This document shows, piece by piece, positions 42,386 to 51,047 of a stretch of DNA of 64,000 nucleotides (positions are counted from its first letter, which is position 1; each line of letters opens with the position of its first letter). The notes beneath the pieces were generated by a model. It did not search any database, was not told where the DNA came from, and saw only the letters and a list, made by a program, of their open reading frames with translations. Source of the stretch: Granulicella sp. L56 (GTDB lineage: Bacteria; Acidobacteriota; Terriglobia; Terriglobales; Acidobacteriaceae); NCBI RefSeq assembly GCF_009765835.1, contig NZ_LMUS01000001.1, positions 1,230,198-1,294,197 on the forward strand, written 5' to 3'. The position numbers were made by a program, and so were the translations under genes.

Positions 42386-44455
42386 TTACTGGTGCGCCGC
42401 TGCCTTGGCGCGCCACTTCTCGGTGAGCGATTTGTCGGCCAGCGCCTTGATGAAGACGCCGCCTACGACGCTGCGGGCCTGGAAACCAGGCTGCTTTTTG
42501 CCGGTCTTGGTGTCGTACCAGTCGGTGAGCGGGACGCGGGATGGAGTTTCGTTGGTCCACTTGTAGATGGGATCGACGATGGCGTTGAATGCGGCAGGAG
42601 TGTCGGCGAGGGTCGCCGTCCATAGCTCCCAATCGAGCTTGGTGTAGTCGGCGCGAACGTCGAGAGGCAGACCGTAGAGATTGATCTTGGTCTGGTAGTA
42701 AGCGATCTCGGTGTCACGTACCGATTTGGGAAAGAGGTTGTAGCCGAGCAGGTCGTCCCATACGAGGTTGTACTTCTGGCTCCAGGTGTTGGGGCTGTTG
42801 AAGGCCAGCTTGTAGTGGTCGCCTTCCTTGGCCATCGTGATCCACTTGCCTGCGTAGTCCTTGGCGGTAGCTTGATACTCGTGAGCTACAGACTCCTTCT
42901 TGAGCAGGTGCGCGAGGTCCGCGTAGGCGGCGAGACCGTCGATGGCTTTGATGGAGAGGTTCGCGTTGTGGGCTACGTGGCCGGCGAAGTCGTCGGTGGT
43001 GAGCTGATTTTCAGGATCGAGCCCGTTTGCCTTGAGGTACTCCGCCCACTTCGTGAGCTGAGGCCAATATTGCTCCGCCAGCGCAGTGTTGCCTTCGGCG
43101 CGAGTGACTGCGTCGACGAGGATAAGCAGGTTGCCGCTCTCTTCCACCGGCATCTGATCTTCTTCGGTCTTCTCTCCGCCGCCATATTCCTGTCCATTGG
43201 CCAGCGGATACTGGCCAAGGTCGTGCGGGGCGAAGGGGAACTTCCAGCGGTTGGACAGCGCCGCGTATTTCAGGACGGGCGTGATCTGGGCTTCGAGGAG
43301 TTTTGGATTGAAGAAAAGGAAGAACGGAGAGGAGGGATAGAGAACATCGACGGTGCCAACATCTCCGTTGGAGAAGTTTTCTTTGGCGAAGAGGTAGGGC
43401 GAGCCGTCAGCGTCGGCAACCAAGCCGTGCGCAGCCATCGCCTGACGATAGGCCAGGATGGCGATGGCAGTGTAGTGTTCGCCTCCGGCTTTGGTGAGAT
43501 CGGCGGTCAGCTCTTTGTCGAGCGCGGTGCCGCGAGCTTCGAGCGAGGCGTACTGCTGTTCGGCCTCGTCGAGCATCTGCGAGACCGGCTCGTTGTTGCG
43601 CTGCCAGTAGGGACGAAGATTGCGCTGGAGGTACTGGATCTCGTAGTTCTGCGTGTAGGAGACAAGGAGGTGGCGGCTGACCGGCTCTGCTGCGACCTTG
43701 CCGAAGGAAAGAACAGCGTCGAGATGGGCGGCTTTGCGGTCGGCGCGCATCGGGATGTCCATGTCATCGGCTGCGGGGAGCTGTCCGGTGGTGGCGAAGT
43801 CTTGGCGGGCACGCGCGGCGATGGCGGTTGTGGCCTGCTCGTCCTTCGGAACGACCAGATGGAAGTACCCCCAGTCGATGCGGAGATCGTCGCCGGAGCG
43901 GTTAAGAACGTTCTGGTCGCGTGAGCCCACAGAGAGGACGTTGCCGGTGGCCGTCTGGTTGCGGGTGTAGACGACCTGCTCGGAGGGATCGTTGACCGCG
44001 ATGATGGGATCTACATCGAGAAGAACAGCAACATCGTGCGATGCACCGTCGGTCGATTGCGCCGTCCAGGTGAGATAGGTAACCGGGCGGGAGAGAATAT
44101 CGAGGTCGCTGAGGATGGTAGGCGTAAAGAAGGCGAGGTGCAGATCAACGCCCGCGCTCTTGAACTCGTAAAAGGTGTGGGTCGGCATGATGGAGCGCGC
44201 AACCTGCTCCATCGCGGGAACGTCGCGAGGATCGCGGCCCATGAAGCGGTAGGCCTTGCCGTCGATGCGCGCGAGGCCGCTGATGGGCTGCTGCGCGCCG
44301 GTCCAGTGCGTGGTGTTCGAATCGGTGAGGTTGTCGGTGTTCGACCAGATGCTGAAGTAGGGATTGTGGGTGATGAGCGGTGTAGCAGGGGCACGCTGCT
44401 GGGCGAAGACGAAGGAAGGCAGAAGGGCGAGAGCAAGGGACAACTTCAATTTCAT
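42386..44455 (-). CDS. Exported DUF4965 / glutaminase A-like protein
   Basis: A protein of about 689 residues. A signal peptide (LKLSLALALLPSFVFAQ) is followed by the DUF4964-type start (TPLITHNPYFSIWSNTDNLTD, shown in part; HWTGAQQPI), a DUF5127-like beta region (YFHLVVPKDEQ), the DUF4965 core (YPSSPFFLFFNPKLLEAQITP, in part; FPFAPHDLGQYPLANGQ) and a C-terminal alpha/alpha DUF1793 toroid (WDDLLGYNLFPKSV, LDWELWTATL). Fungal relatives are called glutaminase A; the substrate here is not known, and glycan hydrolysis is as plausible. GAGG lies 6 nt before ATG 44455. It sits between mrdA and rodA, an odd place for such an enzyme. Confidence 0.82.
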   Translation of the reverse strand: MKLKLSLALALLPSFVFAQQRAPATPLITHNPYFSIWSNTDNLTDSNTTHWTGAQQPISGLARIDGKAYRFMGRDPRDVPAMEQVARSIMPTHTFYEFKSAGVDLHLAFFTPTILSDLDILSRPVTYLTWTAQSTDGASHDVAVLLDVDPIIAVNDPSEQVVYTRNQTATGNVLSVGSRDQNVLNRSGDDLRIDWGYFHLVVPKDEQATTAIAARARQDFATTGQLPAADDMDIPMRADRKAAHLDAVLSFGKVAAEPVSRHLLVSYTQNYEIQYLQRNLRPYWQRNNEPVSQMLDEAEQQYASLEARGTALDKELTADLTKAGGEHYTAIAILAYRQAMAAHGLVADADGSPYLFAKENFSNGDVGTVDVLYPSSPFFLFFNPKLLEAQITPVLKYAALSNRWKFPFAPHDLGQYPLANGQEYGGGEKTEEDQMPVEESGNLLILVDAVTRAEGNTALAEQYWPQLTKWAEYLKANGLDPENQLTTDDFAGHVAHNANLSIKAIDGLAAYADLAHLLKKESVAHEYQATAKDYAGKWITMAKEGDHYKLAFNSPNTWSQKYNLVWDDLLGYNLFPKSVRDTEIAYYQTKINLYGLPLDVRADYTKLDWELWTATLADTPAAFNAIVDPIYKWTNETPSRVPLTDWYDTKTGKKQPGFQARSVVGGVFIKALADKSLTEKWRAKAAAHQ

Positions 44456-44536
44456 TGGAACCTCAAAAATGTAAGCCATTACACGCACTAACCACCATAC
44501 ATTTCCGTAGTGAAGATTGGAAATGGTTCAAGCGAA

Positions 44537-46480
44537 CTACTCGGCCGCTGGAGGAAGAGCCGCGGCAGAAGCCGGAGGAGTCGCCGTTTCGGGCTTTATT
44601 GCTGCGGGCACCGTTGCAACCTCGCGAACATTTCCAGCGCGCTTGCGCTGCTTGTCGACGAAGGCGTCGATCACCTGCGCGGCGAGCTTGGCGGAGTTGT
44701 TGCCCCAGTTTCCGTGCTCCCACAAGACGGCGACGACGATGTCGGGATTGCGCCGGGGGGCCATGCCGACGAACCAGGCGTTGGGCTCGGTCTTGTGCCC
44801 TCCGCCGGAGCGTGCAAGCGCATCGTGGCTCATGACCTGCGCGGTGCCGGTCTTGCCGGCGAAGTCGATGCCGTCAAGATGCGCGGCGTAGGCGGTCCCG
44901 ATCGGACTGCCAGTGACATTCGCCATGGCATCGGTGATGATCTGCCAGTTTTCCGTAGAGAGAGGAATCGTCGTCTCGCCAGAGCCGGGGAAGGTCTCGT
45001 GAACAGCCTCAAGGTCCTGCGAGGAGACTTCGTCGGGAAAGACGACGTGGGGGCGATGGAAGACTCCACCGGAGGCGATGCCGCCAAGGGCGCGGGCGAG
45101 CTGGACCGGGGTGACGGTAACGGCTCCCTGGCCGATGCCGACCGAGATCACCTCGCCCGCATACCAGGGCTGATGCAGGGTGTGGAGCTTCCATTGGGTC
45201 GAAGGCATGGTTCCCGCAGCCTCATCGGGCAGGTCGATGCCGGTGCGCTGGCTCAGGCCAACGGAGGTAGCGTACTTCGCGATAGTGTCGATGCCGAGGC
45301 GGGCGGCCAGCGTGTAGAAGAAGGTGTCGCAGGAGTAAGGAATGGCGTTATAGATATTGACTGAGCCGTGGTGCTTATCGCATCCATAGAAGTGACCATA
45401 GAAAGTCCCTCCGCCCTCGCAATCGACGTGCATGTTTTGGGCGACGCCTTCCTGAAGTCCGGCCAGCGACATGATGATCTTGAAGGTGCTGCCCGGGGCG
45501 AGCTGGGCCTGGATGGCCTTGTCGAGCAGCGGATGGTCGGGATTATTGAGAATCTGGTCCCAGTAGCTCTTGGTGAGACGGGCGGAGAACTGGTTTGGGT
45601 CGAAGGTAGGACGCGAGGCCAGCGCGAGCACCTCGCCGGTGTGTGGATCGAGTGCGACGATCGCCCCTATTTTTCCTTCGAGGGCCTTTTCGGCAGCCAT
45701 CTGCACATCGAGGTCGATGGTAAGGCGGATATCTTTGCCGGGGATGGCGAGGGTTTCGCCGAGATGGCCCAGCTCCTTGCCGTGGCTGTTCACGATGACG
45801 TCTTTATAGCCGTCGGTGCCGCGCAGGACGGAGTCGTAGGTCTCCTCTACGCCGGAGCGGCCGACGACATCGCCGGGATCGTAGAAGGCATAGCGGGGAT
45901 TGTCGAGCATCTCCTCGGAGACCTCGCCGACGTAGCCGATCAGATGGGCGGCGAAGCCGTCGCGGGGATAGAGGCGGCGTTGCACGTCGAGCGTCTCCAG
46001 CTCGGGCAACTCGTTGCGGTGGGCCTCGATAAAGGCCTGCTCGTCAGGCGTGATGTCTTGCTTGAGCGGGATGGGCTGGTACTTCGGGGCAGCCTGATAG
46101 TGGCGCAGGATGGCCTGGATCTGCTCGATGGGAATATCGAGGCCGCGGGAGATGAGCGGGAGATCGAGGTTGATGTCCTTGACCTGCTCGCGCAGGAGAT
46201 AGCAGGAGACGGAGGGGTAGTTATCGACGAGGAGGCGCCCTTCGCGGTCGAAGATGCGGCCCCGGGGCGCGAGAATAGGGACCTTGCGAATACGGTTGGC
46301 ATCCGCGAGGGCGCGGAAATTATCTGCGCCGAGGACCTGAAGCCGCCACAGCCCGGTGATGAGGACGGCGAGGATGAGCGCGACGATATATTGCGCCGAG
46401 TGGAGCTTGCCTGCGGGAAGCTTTTCGGCTTTGCCGTGGAGACCCAGCGTCGAGTGTTCGGGATTTTGGGCTGGTTCCAT
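44537..46480 (-). CDS. mrdA: Penicillin-binding protein 2 (class B transpeptidase)
   Basis: A 647-residue elongasome transpeptidase. One N-terminal helix (YIVALILAVLITGLWRLQVLG) leads to the pedestal region (RKVPILAPRGRIFDREGRLLV, in part) and the transpeptidase domain with the active serine in PGSTFKIIMSLAGL (SxxK), SCDTFFY (SxD, as in PBP2) and FAGKTGTAQ (KTG). A C-terminal Ala/Pro-rich tail (TATPPASAAALPPAAE) follows. It cross-links peptidoglycan during elongation with RodA. mreD ends 51 nt upstream, placing it in an mreC-mreD-mrdA cluster. Confidence 0.96.
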   Translation of the reverse strand: MEPAQNPEHSTLGLHGKAEKLPAGKLHSAQYIVALILAVLITGLWRLQVLGADNFRALADANRIRKVPILAPRGRIFDREGRLLVDNYPSVSCYLLREQVKDINLDLPLISRGLDIPIEQIQAILRHYQAAPKYQPIPLKQDITPDEQAFIEAHRNELPELETLDVQRRLYPRDGFAAHLIGYVGEVSEEMLDNPRYAFYDPGDVVGRSGVEETYDSVLRGTDGYKDVIVNSHGKELGHLGETLAIPGKDIRLTIDLDVQMAAEKALEGKIGAIVALDPHTGEVLALASRPTFDPNQFSARLTKSYWDQILNNPDHPLLDKAIQAQLAPGSTFKIIMSLAGLQEGVAQNMHVDCEGGGTFYGHFYGCDKHHGSVNIYNAIPYSCDTFFYTLAARLGIDTIAKYATSVGLSQRTGIDLPDEAAGTMPSTQWKLHTLHQPWYAGEVISVGIGQGAVTVTPVQLARALGGIASGGVFHRPHVVFPDEVSSQDLEAVHETFPGSGETTIPLSTENWQIITDAMANVTGSPIGTAYAAHLDGIDFAGKTGTAQVMSHDALARSGGGHKTEPNAWFVGMAPRRNPDIVVAVLWEHGNWGNNSAKLAAQVIDAFVDKQRKRAGNVREVATVPAAIKPETATPPASAAALPPAAE

Positions 46481-46530
46481 GGCGGTTCGGCTTTCAGTGT
46501 ACGGCTTGCAGTTTAGACGGTGAAGATGGC

Positions 46531-47055
46531 TTATTCAGTGCGTTTGGTGTAGTCGAGCAGGAAAAAAATGGGGATGGCGATGACCGTGTTGGCACAGGCG
46601 CGGATAAGCTCGTGCCTCCAAAGGAGATGGTAGTCGGGCAGGCCGAGAAGACGGTGGTCGATGAGAAAGAGCAGGACGCTGTTGATGATGGAAAAGGTGA
46701 AGGTGATGACGATGCGAGTGAGCGGGCTTTCCACATCGACCTGCAGCCCGATGCTTGCGGCGACATAGCCGATGGCGGATTTGGCCATTCCGTTGACGCC
46801 GATGGGTTGGTTGGTAAGCGCATCTTGGAGCAGGCCGATGACCGCTCCGGTAAGGGTTCCGGCAATAGGACTGCGGCGGCTGACGGCGAAGAAGAGGACG
46901 ACGATCAGCGGCAGGTCGATCAGGGCGAAGCGAGGAATCAGCTTAGGGACGAAGGCCTGCAGAAGAATTGCCAGCAACGGCACCAGCAGCGTGACCAGCG
47001 GGGAGAAGGTGTGCTGCTCGAGTTCCTGACGGGATGTGTAGCTGCGGTTGAGCAT
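46531..47055 (-). CDS. mreD: Rod-shape determining protein MreD
   Basis: A 174-residue inner-membrane protein with five hydrophobic segments (FSPLVTLLVPLLAILLQAF, LIDLPLIVVLFFAV, GTLTGAVIGLLQDAL, ITFTFSIINSVLLFLID, IAIPIFFLLDY). The GLLQDAL-type motif and the position directly after mreC are typical. It starts 2 nt after the mreC stop, so translation is probably coupled. MreD works with MreC at the elongasome; its sequence is poorly conserved, so identity rests partly on context. Confidence 0.9.
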   Translation of the reverse strand: MLNRSYTSRQELEQHTFSPLVTLLVPLLAILLQAFVPKLIPRFALIDLPLIVVLFFAVSRRSPIAGTLTGAVIGLLQDALTNQPIGVNGMAKSAIGYVAASIGLQVDVESPLTRIVITFTFSIINSVLLFLIDHRLLGLPDYHLLWRHELIRACANTVIAIPIFFLLDYTKRTE

Positions 47056-47057
47056 TT

Positions 47058-48344
47058 TTACTGGTCTTGTGGTGTGGCCTGTGTGCTGGTTGGGGGAGTC
47101 TTGCGCGGCTTTTGCTGTCCGTCATGCGGCGCATTGTCTGGTGAAGCTGGCGTTGGTACAGCCGTATTTTGGTAGGTGCTCCTCGCCCCGGGGGTCAGAT
47201 CGGCGGCCGGAGGAGTGTCGCCGGGGGTGTAGCGGTCTGGATGAAGCGTAGGAAGGGGATGCGGGATGGGTGGGGTAGCGGTGGCTGCCGGGGCTGTCGT
47301 GCCGGGAGCGGTGGGAGGAGGCGCGGGAAGGCTGGGCAGGCGGTCGGCCATGACCTCCGCGGCAGAGCGGGCTGAGGCTTCAGCGGCGGCCTCGGCGTCG
47401 GCAGTGGCTTTGGCCTTAATGGCAGCGGCAGCAGCAGCCTGGGCTTCGGCGGTGGAGGCTCCGATGGCAAGATCTTTTTGAGCGGCGGCAGGCAGCGTGG
47501 TCTGAGTCCCGGTGATGACAAGCACCTCTTCCAATTGCGAGAGGTTGGCTGCGGGCTTGATGTGGATGGCGGTGTAGGGCTGGTGATCGGGATCGGGCGC
47601 GATGGACTCGATGGTGCCGACGGGGAGACCACGGGGAAAGATCTGGTCGCCGCCAGAGGTCAGGACGGTCTCGCCGGGTTTGATCCGGGAGTCGGCGGTG
47701 AGATTGTTGATCTGGACCTGGCCGTTAGGGCTGCCGTGGAGGATGGCGAGGATGCGGGTACTGCTGAGCAGTACTCCCGCGCCGGAGGTGGGGTCGCTGA
47801 TGAGAAGCACCTGCGCGGTATGGGGGAAGACGTCGCGGATCTTGCCGACGATGCCGTCGGGGGTGATGACGGCCATGTCAGTGCGAAGGTGGAAGTCCGC
47901 TCCCTTGTCGATGTAGAGGAGATGGGAGAGGTCGGTCCCGCTGGTGCCGATCACCTGGGCGGCGACGGTCGAGGCGATGTAGTGCTGCTGGAAGGAGAGC
48001 AGCGCCTGCAGGCGGTGGCCCTGGATGGCGTCTTCGGCGAAGGCGGCCTGATGGAGGCGAAGCCGGGCGATCTGCTGCTGGAGGTCCTGATTCTGCTGGC
48101 GGACGTGGCGGAGATTAATGTAGTTCGACCAGGCGCTCCGGGTGTCGAAGCCGATGAAGTGGAAGAACCGCTCAAACGGGGTGACGCCGGCGACGACCCA
48201 GTAGCGCATCAGGGTGACGTCGTGACTGTCGGGCGCGCCCGATTCGACGGGACGGCGCACCTGGATGGCAAGGCCGATGGTCTGCGCGAGCAGGACCGCC
48301 ACCAGGACAAGGACGTTCTTGAAACGTGTGAAGAAAGATTCCAT
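47058..48344 (-). CDS. mreC: Rod-shape determining protein MreC
   Basis: A protein of about 428 residues. A membrane anchor (NVLVLVAVLLAQTIGLAIQV) is followed by the coiled coil (NLRHVRQQNQDLQQQIARLR) and the MreC beta domains (GTSGTDLSHLLYIDKGADF, MAVITPDGIVGKIRDVFP, LLISDPTSGAGVLL, GETVLTSGGDQIFPRGLPVG). Beyond about residue 285 there is an unusual Ala-rich helix (AEAQAAAAAAIKAKATADAE) and a Pro/Thr/Ala-rich tail of about 130 residues that most MreC proteins lack. ATG 48344 is preferred to a TTG 9 nt upstream. It heads the mreC-mreD-mrdA group; mreB is 13 kb away at 61383. Confidence 0.94.
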   Translation of the reverse strand: MESFFTRFKNVLVLVAVLLAQTIGLAIQVRRPVESGAPDSHDVTLMRYWVVAGVTPFERFFHFIGFDTRSAWSNYINLRHVRQQNQDLQQQIARLRLHQAAFAEDAIQGHRLQALLSFQQHYIASTVAAQVIGTSGTDLSHLLYIDKGADFHLRTDMAVITPDGIVGKIRDVFPHTAQVLLISDPTSGAGVLLSSTRILAILHGSPNGQVQINNLTADSRIKPGETVLTSGGDQIFPRGLPVGTIESIAPDPDHQPYTAIHIKPAANLSQLEEVLVITGTQTTLPAAAQKDLAIGASTAEAQAAAAAAIKAKATADAEAAAEASARSAAEVMADRLPSLPAPPPTAPGTTAPAATATPPIPHPLPTLHPDRYTPGDTPPAADLTPGARSTYQNTAVPTPASPDNAPHDGQQKPRKTPPTSTQATPQDQ

Positions 48345-48489
48345 GCGCTGCAACTATTATGTGCGAGATGGACGGGGTTAGGGAGAGTTACGGGGTAACT
48401 CCTTTGGGTAAGAGCTGCAGTTTTGGAACAGATTGGGACTGGATCGCGTATCGTGGGGAACCCTGAACAGAAATTTCTTGAGGAGAGCT

Positions 48490-49119
48490 ATGCTTCGTCC
48501 AATTTTTATGTTGTTTTTGCTGATCGCCGTAGCTCAATCGGGGGTGGCTCAGTCGCCGCGTGCAGCTACAAATGGCTCCGCTGCCGATGAGGGGCCAACC
48601 TATACGGCGGACGGACAATTGAAGATGCCTGAGAGGTACCGCGAGTGGATTTTCCTTTCCTCCGGGGTGGACATGAGCTATAGTCCCGGTGCTGCAATGG
48701 CAGGCCACTCGATCTTCGACAATGTCTTTGTAAACCCGGCGTCCTACCGTGCATTTCAGAAGACTGGGACGTGGCCGGACAGGACGACGCTGGTGCTGGA
48801 GAGGCGCGCGGCCACGGGGGCAAGTTCGATCAACAAAAACGGACATACGCAATCACCCGAGATTGTGGGGATGGAGCTGCATGTGAAGGATGCACGTCTG
48901 GAGGGCGGGTGGGGCTTCTACGATTTCACCGGCTCCGGCAGTGCAAAGCTGATTAAGCGACCCGCAGATTGCTATCAATGCCACGAAGGGCACGGAGCGG
49001 TGGATACGTCCTTTGTGCAGTTCTATCCGACGCTTCTAGGAGTCGCAAAGGCAAAAGGAACGCTGAGTCCGGCTTATTTGCGGGAGATCGTCGTGCCGGG
49101 AGCCGCCGGCGGCAAGTAA
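48490..49119 (+). CDS. Cytochrome P460-family protein
   Basis: A 209-residue exported cytochrome. A signal peptide (PIFMLFLLIAVAQSGVAQS) is followed by the P460 domain: REWIFLSSGVDMSY, HSIFDNVFVNPASYRAFQKTG (in part), a central GMELHVKDA strand, and the haem c attachment motif CYQCHEGHGAVDTSFVQFYPTL, of which CxxCH is the core. P460 cytochromes carry a cross-linked haem and can oxidise hydroxylamine or detoxify NO. The cross-linking lysine cannot be assigned here with confidence. AGGAG lies 5 nt before ATG 48490. It is a single gene, divergent from mreC and convergent with an esterase gene. Confidence 0.9.
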   Translation: MLRPIFMLFLLIAVAQSGVAQSPRAATNGSAADEGPTYTADGQLKMPERYREWIFLSSGVDMSYSPGAAMAGHSIFDNVFVNPASYRAFQKTGTWPDRTTLVLERRAATGASSINKNGHTQSPEIVGMELHVKDARLEGGWGFYDFTGSGSAKLIKRPADCYQCHEGHGAVDTSFVQFYPTLLGVAKAKGTLSPAYLREIVVPGAAGGK

Positions 49120-49136
49120 ATCGTCTTATGCTGGTG

Positions 49137-50858
49137 TCAATAACGCCAGCTTTTGGTGTCGGCTCCGGGCGGGGCGGTCTTTAACATGTGCTCGACCATC
49201 TGCGGGATGACGCGCTGCGCCCAGGTGTCGCGATTCTCCTCCATGGTGTACTCCGTGGGGCCTCCGGTGTAGCAGTGAGGCATGCCTGGGCCATATTGAA
49301 AGGTCGCGTCGGAGTGGGGGTTGCGGGTGTCGTCGAGCGTGGACTGCAACAGGTGAACGGCGTTGTTGAGGAAGTACGTGTCGCCATCACCTACGGCGAG
49401 GTGGAGCTTGCCTTCGAGCTTGGGGCCCAGCGTTGGCCAGTCGCGCTGCATGATGGCGGTGAGGTCGTAGTGATCGTGCCAGTAGGCCACGGTGGACTTG
49501 TCGATGGTGCCGGTGAGGGGGTCGATGACGTCTTTGGGGTAGCCATCGGAGCCTGCGGGCGAGAAGACGGCCTGCCAGATGCCCCACTGGTCGGTGGAGC
49601 GGCCGTGAGTGCCGAGGACGTACTCGTAGCGGTAACTGCCTCCGGTGTCGGCAATGATGGAGCCGTCAGGCTTGCGGTCGGAGGCAATGGGCATCTCGCC
49701 GAAGTCGCCGCGGCGGACAAAGGCGTTGCTGTCGTTATAGAGATCTACATTCTGATAGGCGTGGAAGTTAACCGGATCGGGGCAGGCGGTGTAGGTGCCG
49801 TTGTACATGTCGGGGTAGAAGACCTGGGTAGCAAGCGACTCCCACCCTCCGGTGCTGCCGCCGAAGGTAGCGCGGGCCCAGCCCTGGCCGATTCCGCGAT
49901 ATTTTTGCTCGATGGCGGGGATTAACTCTTCGTTGATCGCGGAGCCGTAAGGGCCTACGTTGGCGGAGTCTACATTGTAGGAGTCGTCGTAGTAAGGGTT
50001 GGCGCTTTGGACGTAGATAAGGATGACGCGGGGGAGACGTCCAGCGGTCCAGTCCTGAAAGAACCTGTAGCCAGCCGCATTGCGAAAATTAGCATGTCCT
50101 GCGGTGGCCGCTGGAGAGGTAGTGACGAAGGGGACGGGAGCGGCAAAGCCAGCGTGGAAGTGGTCCTGATAGACGATGAGGGGGTAGTGGGCGTCGGGGT
50201 GGGAGTCGAATCCGTCGGGTAAAAGCACCCATGCGCCGAGGTACATGTCGCGGCCCCAAAACTTGCCTAGCTTTTCGCTGCGGAAATGAACGTACTTGAG
50301 CCACTTTGCGCCGGGCTCTTTGGCAGCGATGACTTCGGGATCTTTGTCCGTGCCTGCGATGGGCAGGATGACTTTATCGAGGGTGAGCTTGAGGGTGGCG
50401 TTCGACTTCGGGTCGATATGTAGCTTAACCGGAGTGTTGTAGGGATTGCCGGGCTTGAGGTTCCAGTGCTGCCCTTCGCCCTTGTCGGGCGGCAGCCAGA
50501 GAGTCTTACCGGAGGCGAGGTGGAACTGCTCGTAGACATTGAAGACGGCCTGAACGGTGTAGTCGCCGGGGTCGAGATCGGTGAGCGATCTTCGCGGATA
50601 GCCGATCGTCTTGTCATCGATGGTGATGGGCTTGTTGGGAGCGAGGCCCGTTACATCAACGCCGAAGCCCTGTGCGGAGGTGTAGGTCTCCTCGAGCTGC
50701 ATGCGCGGCTCGGGTTCGTCTTTGCCAGCCTTCTTTGTAATGACCAGGATGAGATGGCCAGTGAGAGGTGCAGTGGCGGGGATGGTGACTTCGATGCGCT
50801 GCGCGAAGGCGGGAGAAGCGAAGAGGAGAGCGGCGGCGAGGGTCAGGACGGAGCGCAT
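49137..50858 (-). CDS. Exported putative esterase (alpha/beta hydrolase)
   Basis: A 573-residue protein with a signal peptide (LTLAAALLFASPAFAQ). An N-terminal beta-rich region (residues 20-190) precedes an esterase-D-like alpha/beta-hydrolase domain. The nucleophile elbow is FGGSTGGWESLA; the oxyanion region may be YPLIVYQDHFHAGFA, with an acidic residue near DWPTL and a catalytic histidine near GPGMPHCY. It is unlike its neighbour at 52081 beyond the fold. Substrate unknown; family members act on carbohydrate or phenolic esters. It is convergent with the P460 gene (17 nt apart). Confidence 0.75.
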   Translation of the reverse strand: MRSVLTLAAALLFASPAFAQRIEVTIPATAPLTGHLILVITKKAGKDEPEPRMQLEETYTSAQGFGVDVTGLAPNKPITIDDKTIGYPRRSLTDLDPGDYTVQAVFNVYEQFHLASGKTLWLPPDKGEGQHWNLKPGNPYNTPVKLHIDPKSNATLKLTLDKVILPIAGTDKDPEVIAAKEPGAKWLKYVHFRSEKLGKFWGRDMYLGAWVLLPDGFDSHPDAHYPLIVYQDHFHAGFAAPVPFVTTSPAATAGHANFRNAAGYRFFQDWTAGRLPRVILIYVQSANPYYDDSYNVDSANVGPYGSAINEELIPAIEQKYRGIGQGWARATFGGSTGGWESLATQVFYPDMYNGTYTACPDPVNFHAYQNVDLYNDSNAFVRRGDFGEMPIASDRKPDGSIIADTGGSYRYEYVLGTHGRSTDQWGIWQAVFSPAGSDGYPKDVIDPLTGTIDKSTVAYWHDHYDLTAIMQRDWPTLGPKLEGKLHLAVGDGDTYFLNNAVHLLQSTLDDTRNPHSDATFQYGPGMPHCYTGGPTEYTMEENRDTWAQRVIPQMVEHMLKTAPPGADTKSWRY

Positions 50859-50962
50859 GGTTGTGCCTCGGGCGGATGATTTCGAGGGCTCAGGATAGCA
50901 GGTAGGTTCCGCGACAGTGCTAACTGTCTTAAAACCTCACTTTTCGCACTATGATTTCCGAG

Positions 50963-50980
50963 TTGCATAAACTGATGCAA
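50963..50980. promoter_or_regulatory. Inverted repeat upstream of the second DoxX-like gene
   Basis: TTGCAT-AAACTG-ATGCAA is a perfect 6-bp inverted repeat, 68 bp before ATG 51048. Another palindrome, GACAGT-GCTA-ACTGTC, lies at 50913-50928. Either could be an operator; compare the TTGC...GCAA repeat at 18198 before the paralogue. Confidence 0.4.
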
Positions 50981-51047
50981 ATGGCCGATGGTGATGGGGA
51001 TTAGCTAAGGCATGAATCGAAATACCTACGAACTACGAAGGGAAGCT

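Noticed and set aside
45368..46516. 382-codon plus-strand frame over mrdA
   Set aside because: Antisense to PBP2 catalytic motifs and without similarity.
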